From Chloroflexota bacterium (GTDB taxonomy: Bacteria; Chloroflexota; DTOL01; JACQYG01), in assembly GCA_016208345.1 (NCBI GenBank), contig JACQYG010000051.1, positions 1-7,448 of the forward strand: DNA of 7,448 nucleotides, read 5' to 3'. Numbering within the stretch: the first letter of the stretch is position 1; the number at the start of each line of letters is the position of its first letter. The notes under the pieces are model-generated. The model ran no database searches, was not told the origin of the DNA, and worked only from the letters and a program-made list of their open reading frames with translations. This document shows, in pieces, positions 4,068-7,448 of the stretch. The translations under genes were made by a program, and so were the position numbers.

Positions 4068-7057
4068 TCAGGACCACCCGGGCGGTTAGCGTCTGCGTGC
4101 TTTTCGTCTTCCTGACCCTGGCCTTCACCTTTCCCATGGGCCAACACCTGGGCTCTGCGGTGGAGGACTATCAGGACGCCTTGCTCAACGTCTGGATCAC
4201 CGCCTGGGACGGCCACCAACTCCTGGCCGACCCCTTGCGCCTCTTCGATGCCAATATCTTCTACCCTTACCCGCGCACCTTGGCTTTCTCTGAGATAATC
4301 CTCACCAATGCCCTGGTGAGCCTGCCCATCAACCTGGCCACCGGCAATCCCGTCCTGGGGTACAACCTGGCGCTCTTGTTGAGCTTCGTGCTCTCCGGCT
4401 TTGGCATGTACCTTCTGGCCTATCGTCTCACCCGCCGGTCCGCGGCGGGCCTGGTGGCAGGGGTCTTCTACGCCTTCAACGCCTACAAGCTCTCCAACTT
4501 GGCCCAGGTGCAACTCCTGTCCCTGCACTGGCTGCCCTTCATGCTGATCTTCCTGGACTCGGCTTTGAAGGGTCCCTGGGGCGACCACAAGGGGTCGCCC
4601 CGGCAGAACGCCGCTTCCCGTGGCGGCCGGCTGCCTGAATTGGTTTCTTTACTGGCTGAAGCGTGGCCCCCATCCCGCCCGGCCCTGCTTTTCGCCCTGT
4701 TCCTGGTCCTCCAGAGCCTCTCCAGCTTCTACTATGCGACCTTCGCCGCCCTGGCCGCCGGGCTGTACATCCTTTGTTTCCTCTTCACCTCTCGTGAGGC
4801 CACCCCCTTGCTCGCCCTGGCACGCCTCCCGGTGCCCCTGGCCCTGGCATCCCTGGCCACCCTGCCCTTCGCACGGCCCTACTTCCAGGTGCAGCGCCAG
4901 ATGGGCTTCGGGCGTACCCTTGCCGACAGCGAGCCCTTCTCCGCTAGCCTGCAGCTCTGGAGGAGTGCCCTGCCCAACAACCTGCTGTACGGCGGCCTCC
5001 TGGGCCCGCGGGAGCCGGTATACGTGGGCGGCTACCCCTTGGACTCGCTGTTTCCTGGGTTCCTGATCCTGGCCTTGGCCACCCTGGGGCTCCTCCTGGC
5101 CCTACGGCGCTGGCGTGGCTATCTCTTCTACCTGGTCCTGGCCTTGCTCGCCTTCGTCCTCTCTTTGGGGCCGGCCCTCTACCTGGCACCCGGGGTTAAA
5201 GTCCCCCTGCCCTTCGCCCTGCCCTACCGGTGGCTCTACGACCTGGTGCCAGGCTTTCAGGCCCTGCGGGCTCCCTTGCGCTTTGCCGGGCTGGCGATGC
5301 TGGGGCTGAGCGTGCTTGCCGCCTTCGGGGCCGCCAGCCTCCTTCTCCCTGCTCTACCGGGTAGTGGCCCAACCGGGTTGGGCCACTACCCTGGGGCGCG
5401 GCTGGCCCGGGCGAGGCAGGCGCTGGGCGTCCTCCTGGTGCTGGCCGTAGCCCTGGAGAACCTGGTTCTCCCGGGCGCCAACGCTGCCCCGGTGCCGACT
5501 GGAGCCCAGGTGCCCCCGGTCTACTGGTGGTTGAGGCAGCAAGCCCCCCGGGTGATCCTGGAGCTTCCCTTGATCATGAGCAAGCCCGGGCTGGGTCTCC
5601 TGAACCAGTATCTCTCGGTCTATCATTGGAGTTCCACCCCGGATGGCTACAGCGGTTTTGTCCCTCCCAGGCATGGCCAGGTGGTCTATGAAATGCGGTC
5701 CTTTCCCTCGGAGCGGTCGGTGAGCCTCCTCCGGGGCTTGGACGTGGAGTACCTGGTTATTCACGCCGACCGGGTGGAAGGCTGGGAGCGAATGCGACAG
5801 GCCCTGGAATCATACGGCTCCGACCTGCCGCTGGTGGCCAGCTTCGGCCCCGACCTGGTGTATCGCGTTGCCCCATCGCCGGCCCGGGCTGTGGTGGAGA
5901 CCAGGGCCTATCTCCCCCCGCAGGCCCGGGCCGGGATGGCCTACGACGCCTATCTTTTGATCCTGAACCGGGGCCAGGTCAGCCTGGTGGTTAAGCCCAC
6001 TCATGCGGTCGCCGCCCAGGCCCGCTGGCGTTCTGCTGGGGGGCAGGAGGTGGAGGCGAGGGCCCAGGCCTTCCTGCCCATCGTCACCTCTGGCGTTTCT
6101 GTGGCGCACATACCGTTACAAGCACCGGCCGCCGCCGGCCGATGGTCCCTGGCCCTAAGCGTGGACGATCCTCAGGTGGGCCACCTGGAGGCCAGCCAGC
6201 CGGTTCAGGTGGGGCAAGAGCCGGTGAACTCGCCCTTGCCGGTGCCCGCCTGGCTGTCCCAGGTGAAGGCCGACAGGCTCAGCTACCTTCCAGGTGACAC
6301 GGTGCGGGTGAGCGGGGTGTGGCAGGCCCGGGGCAAGATCGACGAGTACTACAGTGTCTTTGCCATCTTGAAGGACGCGGAAGGCCGGGTCTTGTCGCGC
6401 TACGACGGCGAGCCCCAGGGAGGGCACAGGCCAACCCTCCTATGGACGCCCGGAGAGGCCATCACCGACACCTGGGAGCTCACCCTGCCGGAGGGTGCAA
6501 CCCCTGGTAAATATACGGTGGAGATCGGCATGTACCGGGCCTGGGACCAGAAGCGCTGCCTGCTGGTGGACCCGTCCGGCAACCTTCACGATCAGCTCGG
6601 CCTGGCGGTCAAGATCCCGCCCTCCGGGCTCTTGGCCCCGAAATTCTTTGCTAGTAAAGAACTTGGCGGACAGGTGGTGTTCGTGGGCTTTGACGCGGGG
6701 GTGGTCGGAGACACGATCACGGTCCGGCCTGGGGAGGTCCTTGGGTTAACCCTTTGCTGGCGTGCCATGAAACCGTTGGACAAGGACTACACCGTCTTCG
6801 TGCACCTTCTGGCCCAGGATGGCCAGATCGCCGCCCAACTAGACCGCCAGCCCCTGGACGGGCACTACCCCACTACTATGTGGGATGATGGCGAGGTGGT
6901 AGCCGACCAGGTCGAGCTGCGCCTGCCCCCCGCCCTACCCAGGGGCCAATATCGCCTGGCCGTGGGCCTGTACGACGGCCAGACCACGGAACGGTTACAA
7001 GTACCAGACGGCGACGGCCGGATCTTCTTGCCGGTTTCTTTACTGGTTAAAGAATAG
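4064..7057 (+). CDS. GT-C-like polytopic membrane protein with tandem C-terminal beta-sandwich modules
   Basis: The protein has 997 residues. The N-terminal ~470 residues are multi-helix membrane sequence with the layout of GT-C glycosyltransferase-like proteins: a first helix (10-26), then an outside loop with acidic residues (E34, D35, D38, D49 in SAVEDYQDALLNVWITAWDG), NIFYPYP (65-70), LHWLP, SLSSFYYATF, and PYRWLYDLVPGFQALRAPLRF near 386-406, where the LRxPxRF motif is common in this group. A periplasmic or extracellular part follows (VYWWL, VILELPL, GYSGFVPP, LVIHADR). A probable Ig-like beta domain spans ~606-722, and two homologous beta-sandwich modules span 741-824 and 887-970. GT-C proteins transfer sugars from polyprenyl-phosphate donors outside the membrane; donor and acceptor here are unknown. 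The start is fixed by the ATGA overlap with the flippase fusion. Three kinds of palindromic repeat are embedded in frame, at residues 172-180, 194-200, 432-443, 860-866 and 991-997. The last repeat abuts the TAG stop. Confidence 0.82.
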   Translation: MIRTTRAVSVCVLFVFLTLAFTFPMGQHLGSAVEDYQDALLNVWITAWDGHQLLADPLRLFDANIFYPYPRTLAFSEIILTNALVSLPINLATGNPVLGYNLALLLSFVLSGFGMYLLAYRLTRRSAAGLVAGVFYAFNAYKLSNLAQVQLLSLHWLPFMLIFLDSALKGPWGDHKGSPRQNAASRGGRLPELVSLLAEAWPPSRPALLFALFLVLQSLSSFYYATFAALAAGLYILCFLFTSREATPLLALARLPVPLALASLATLPFARPYFQVQRQMGFGRTLADSEPFSASLQLWRSALPNNLLYGGLLGPREPVYVGGYPLDSLFPGFLILALATLGLLLALRRWRGYLFYLVLALLAFVLSLGPALYLAPGVKVPLPFALPYRWLYDLVPGFQALRAPLRFAGLAMLGLSVLAAFGAASLLLPALPGSGPTGLGHYPGARLARARQALGVLLVLAVALENLVLPGANAAPVPTGAQVPPVYWWLRQQAPRVILELPLIMSKPGLGLLNQYLSVYHWSSTPDGYSGFVPPRHGQVVYEMRSFPSERSVSLLRGLDVEYLVIHADRVEGWERMRQALESYGSDLPLVASFGPDLVYRVAPSPARAVVETRAYLPPQARAGMAYDAYLLILNRGQVSLVVKPTHAVAAQARWRSAGGQEVEARAQAFLPIVTSGVSVAHIPLQAPAAAGRWSLALSVDDPQVGHLEASQPVQVGQEPVNSPLPVPAWLSQVKADRLSYLPGDTVRVSGVWQARGKIDEYYSVFAILKDAEGRVLSRYDGEPQGGHRPTLLWTPGEAITDTWELTLPEGATPGKYTVEIGMYRAWDQKRCLLVDPSGNLHDQLGLAVKIPPSGLLAPKFFASKELGGQVVFVGFDAGVVGDTITVRPGEVLGLTLCWRAMKPLDKDYTVFVHLLAQDGQIAAQLDRQPLDGHYPTTMWDDGEVVADQVELRLPPALPRGQYRLAVGLYDGQTTERLQVPDGDGRIFLPVSLLVKE
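4578..4601. repeat. Perfect GC-rich hairpin element (copy B)
   Basis: GGGGCGACC (4578-4586) and GGTCGCCCC (4593-4601) are perfect 9-base inverted arms around a 6-base loop, ACAAGG. This is the same family as 740-764. It is translated as WGDHKGSPR (residues 172-180), with the HKG in the same frame as in the other gene. It sits in a loop between helices that looks longer than normal for this protein type. Confidence 0.65.
4602..4635. repeat. Second hairpin directly after copy B
   Basis: GGCAG (4602-4606) pairs with CTGCC (4631-4635), and GCCGC (4610-4614) pairs with GCGGC (4623-4627). The stems are separated by a symmetric 3-by-3 internal loop and capped by 8 bases. It abuts the preceding hairpin without a gap and is followed seven bases later by an AT-rich repeat copy. 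GC-rich sequence forms such pairs by chance, so only its position makes it notable. Confidence 0.35.
4642..4661 (+). repeat. AT-rich palindromic element, copy in membrane loop
   Basis: GGTTTCTTTACTGGCTGAAG matches bases 7033-7052 at 18 of 20 positions. The left arm TTCTTTA is intact and the right arm is partly decayed (TGAAG for TAAAG). It is translated as VSLLAEA (194-200), the same frame as VSLLVKE at the protein's C-terminus. It includes the rare TTA codon in an otherwise GC-rich gene. Confidence 0.6.
5359..5391. repeat. 33-base near-perfect palindrome inside the coding sequence
   Basis: The left arm GGGTAGTGGCCCAACC (5359-5374) and right arm GGTTGGGCCACTACCC (5376-5391) are exact reverse complements around a single G at 5375. 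The length is 11 codons, so an insertion of this unit would keep the frame. It is read as GSGPTGLGHYP (433-443), a polar Gly/Pro-rich loop between a helix ending LLLPAL and the next helix starting RARQALGVLL. GTAG and CTAC lie near the foot of each arm. The run of complementarity is too long to be an incidental GC-rich stem. Confidence 0.75.
6284..6976 (+). other. Tandem homologous beta-sandwich modules (protein-level duplication)
   Basis: Residues 741-824 and 887-970 of the second gene's product align over 84 positions without a gap, with 28 identities by hand count. Shared marks are PG(D/E), W at position 13, D20, YxVF (23-26), G34, D41 and P44, GHxPT near 47-51, W54, GE (57-58), D62, ELxLP (65-69) and GxYxxxxGxY (75-84). 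Such modules often end extracytoplasmic GT-C or GT39-like proteins and may bind carbohydrate or pack against the catalytic domain; that role is inferred. The DNA of the two modules has diverged, so the duplication is old. An AT-rich palindrome lies in the linker after module 1, and another at the end of module 2. Confidence 0.7.
6644..6661. repeat. AT-rich palindromic element in the inter-module linker
   Basis: TTCTTTGCTAGTAAAGAA has arms TTCTTT and AAAGAA around GCTAGT. Its reverse complement, TTCTTTACTAGCAAAGAA, differs from the 7122-7140 copy by one missing base. It is translated as KFFASKE (860-866) in the linker between the two beta-sandwich modules, an AT-rich island in GC-rich coding sequence. 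Confidence 0.72.
7034..7054. repeat. AT-rich palindromic element abutting the stop codon
   Basis: Arms TTCTTTA (7036-7042) and TAAAGAA (7048-7054) are perfect around the loop CTGGT. The TAG stop (7055-7057) follows immediately, so the element supplies the last seven residues, VSLLVKE. It matches 7120-7140 at 19 of 21 positions in direct orientation. An A/T-rich 7-base stem without a following U-tract is a poor terminator. Confidence 0.75.
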
Positions 7058-7058
7058 C

Positions 7059-7082
7059 AGGCATCGGCGAGGCCTTGTTTTT
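7059..7082 (+). terminator. Weak candidate terminator after the second gene
   Basis: AGGC (7059-7062) can pair with GCCT (7072-7075) across a 9-base loop, followed by TGTTTTT (7076-7082). The T-run is suggestive but the stem is short, so the call is tentative. It sits in the 75-base gap between the convergent genes. I see nothing else in that gap apart from the repeat at its right end. Confidence 0.25.
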
Positions 7083-7119
7083 GGAATGCGACGGCTCCCC
7101 TTCTCGCAACAGTCCCTGA

Positions 7120-7140
7120 GTTTCTTTACTAGCTAAAGAA
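7120..7140. repeat. AT-rich palindromic element containing the minus-strand gene's stop codon
   Basis: TTCTTTA (7122-7128) and TAAAGAA (7134-7140) are perfect arms around CTAGC. The minus-strand CoA-transferase stop (TAG, complement of 7133-7135) lies inside it, and its final Val-Leu codons come from the right arm. With the copy at 7034-7054 it brackets 65 bases as direct repeats. Confidence 0.75.
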
Positions 7141-7448
7141 CACCCTGTGCTCTCAGACTGGCGATTCGGTCAGCCCCGTATCCCAGGATGTCGGCCAGGA
7201 CCTCCGCGGTGTGCTCGCCCAGGAGGGGTGGGTGCCGGGCGATCCGTGCCGGGGTCCGCGAGAGCTTGAAGGGGACACCGGCCAGCTTCACCTTGCCCGC
7301 GGTGGGATGGGTTATCTCCGCCACCATCTCCCGGTGCAGCACCTGGGGATCCTGGAACACCCGGGCGATGGTGTTGATGGGGCGGCACGGGATGTCCGCC
7401 GCCCGGATGAGCCGCAGCCACGCCTCTCCGTCGCGGGTGGCGATGATC
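7133..7448 (-). CDS. CaiB/BaiF family (type III) CoA-transferase, C-terminal part
   Basis: The frame is open from the right window edge, so the start and most of the protein lie outside; about 104 residues are visible. The sequence carries the C-terminal signature of family III CoA-transferases: EAWLRLIRAADIPCRPINTI, then FQDPQVLHREM, HPTAGKVKLAGVPFKLSRTP, a PPLLGEHTAEVL segment and ILGYGADRIASLRAQGVL before the stop. The GTG at 7360 is an internal Val, not the start, because homologous sequence continues upstream of it. These enzymes move CoA between carboxylic acids, for example carnitine, formyl/oxalyl, bile-acid or benzylsuccinate-type substrates. The catalytic Asp is in the N-terminal part, which is absent here, so the substrate cannot be named. 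The gene is convergent with the envelope operon and is probably unrelated to it. The stop lies inside an AT-rich palindrome. Confidence 0.9.
   Translation of the reverse strand, partial: IIATRDGEAWLRLIRAADIPCRPINTIARVFQDPQVLHREMVAEITHPTAGKVKLAGVPFKLSRTPARIARHPPLLGEHTAEVLADILGYGADRIASLRAQGVL

Noticed and set aside
6743..6752. GGGTTAACCC perfect palindrome
   Set aside because: Only ten bases, not repeated elsewhere in the window, and it encodes ordinary beta-strand residues of module 2.
6112..7004. Near-repeat of GTTACAAGNACC at about 6115 and 6995
   Set aside because: Short match in two coding stretches (LQAP and LQVP) with no inverted symmetry or further copies; it could be chance.
7036..7054. 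Palindrome as a Rho-independent terminator
   Set aside because: The stem is A/T-rich and no T-tract follows it directly; identical structures occur inside coding sequence where termination would be harmful.
4642..7140. CRISPR array or tandem repeat locus
   Set aside because: Spacings between copies are irregular (hundreds to thousands of bases), most copies are inside genes, and no cas genes are present.

Overview
The window is GC-rich and densely coding, and reads as chromosomal sequence from a bacterium. The gene content is a YfhO-type membrane glycosyltransferase-like protein fused to a lipid-linked oligosaccharide flippase, then a second large GT-C-like membrane protein ending in beta-sandwich modules, then a CaiB/BaiF CoA-transferase. 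That mix, the base composition and the small palindromic repeats resemble Chloroflexota (Anaerolineae or Dehalococcoidia-like) genomes. This assignment is an inference from protein style only, because there is no rRNA or marker gene.

Layout. From the left edge to 4067 (+) there is one very long reading frame whose N-terminus lies outside the window. Its first ~850 visible residues are YfhO-like and its last ~480 are a flippase. It overlaps the next gene (4064-7057, +, 997 aa) by ATGA, so the two are almost certainly co-transcribed and translationally coupled. Together they look like an envelope module: the flippase would bring lipid-linked sugars across the membrane, and the two GT-C-like proteins would transfer or process them on the outer face. 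A 75-base intergenic gap (7058-7132) separates this pair from a convergent, 5'-truncated CoA-transferase gene on the minus strand (7133 to the right edge).

The most unusual content is a set of small palindromic repeats lying mostly inside the genes. (1) An AT-rich element close to TTTCTTTACTRGYTAAAGAA occurs in four clear copies (4642-4661, 6644-6661, 7034-7054, 7120-7140) and two degenerate ones (2265-2282, 4041-4060). (2) A GC-rich hairpin with a GGGCGACC / GGTCGCCC stem occurs as a perfect copy at 4578-4601 and a decayed copy at 740-764. (3) A 33-base near-perfect palindrome with 16-base arms lies at 5359-5391. The coding copies keep the reading frame and fall at membrane-protein loops, domain linkers or extreme C-termini. 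Two clear AT-rich copies lie at the 3' ends of the two convergent genes: one abuts a stop codon and one contains a stop codon. Elements (2) and (3) carry a GTAG tetranucleotide near the hairpin foot, recalling REP elements mobilised by TnpA-REP (RAYT) transposases. No transposase is present in the window.
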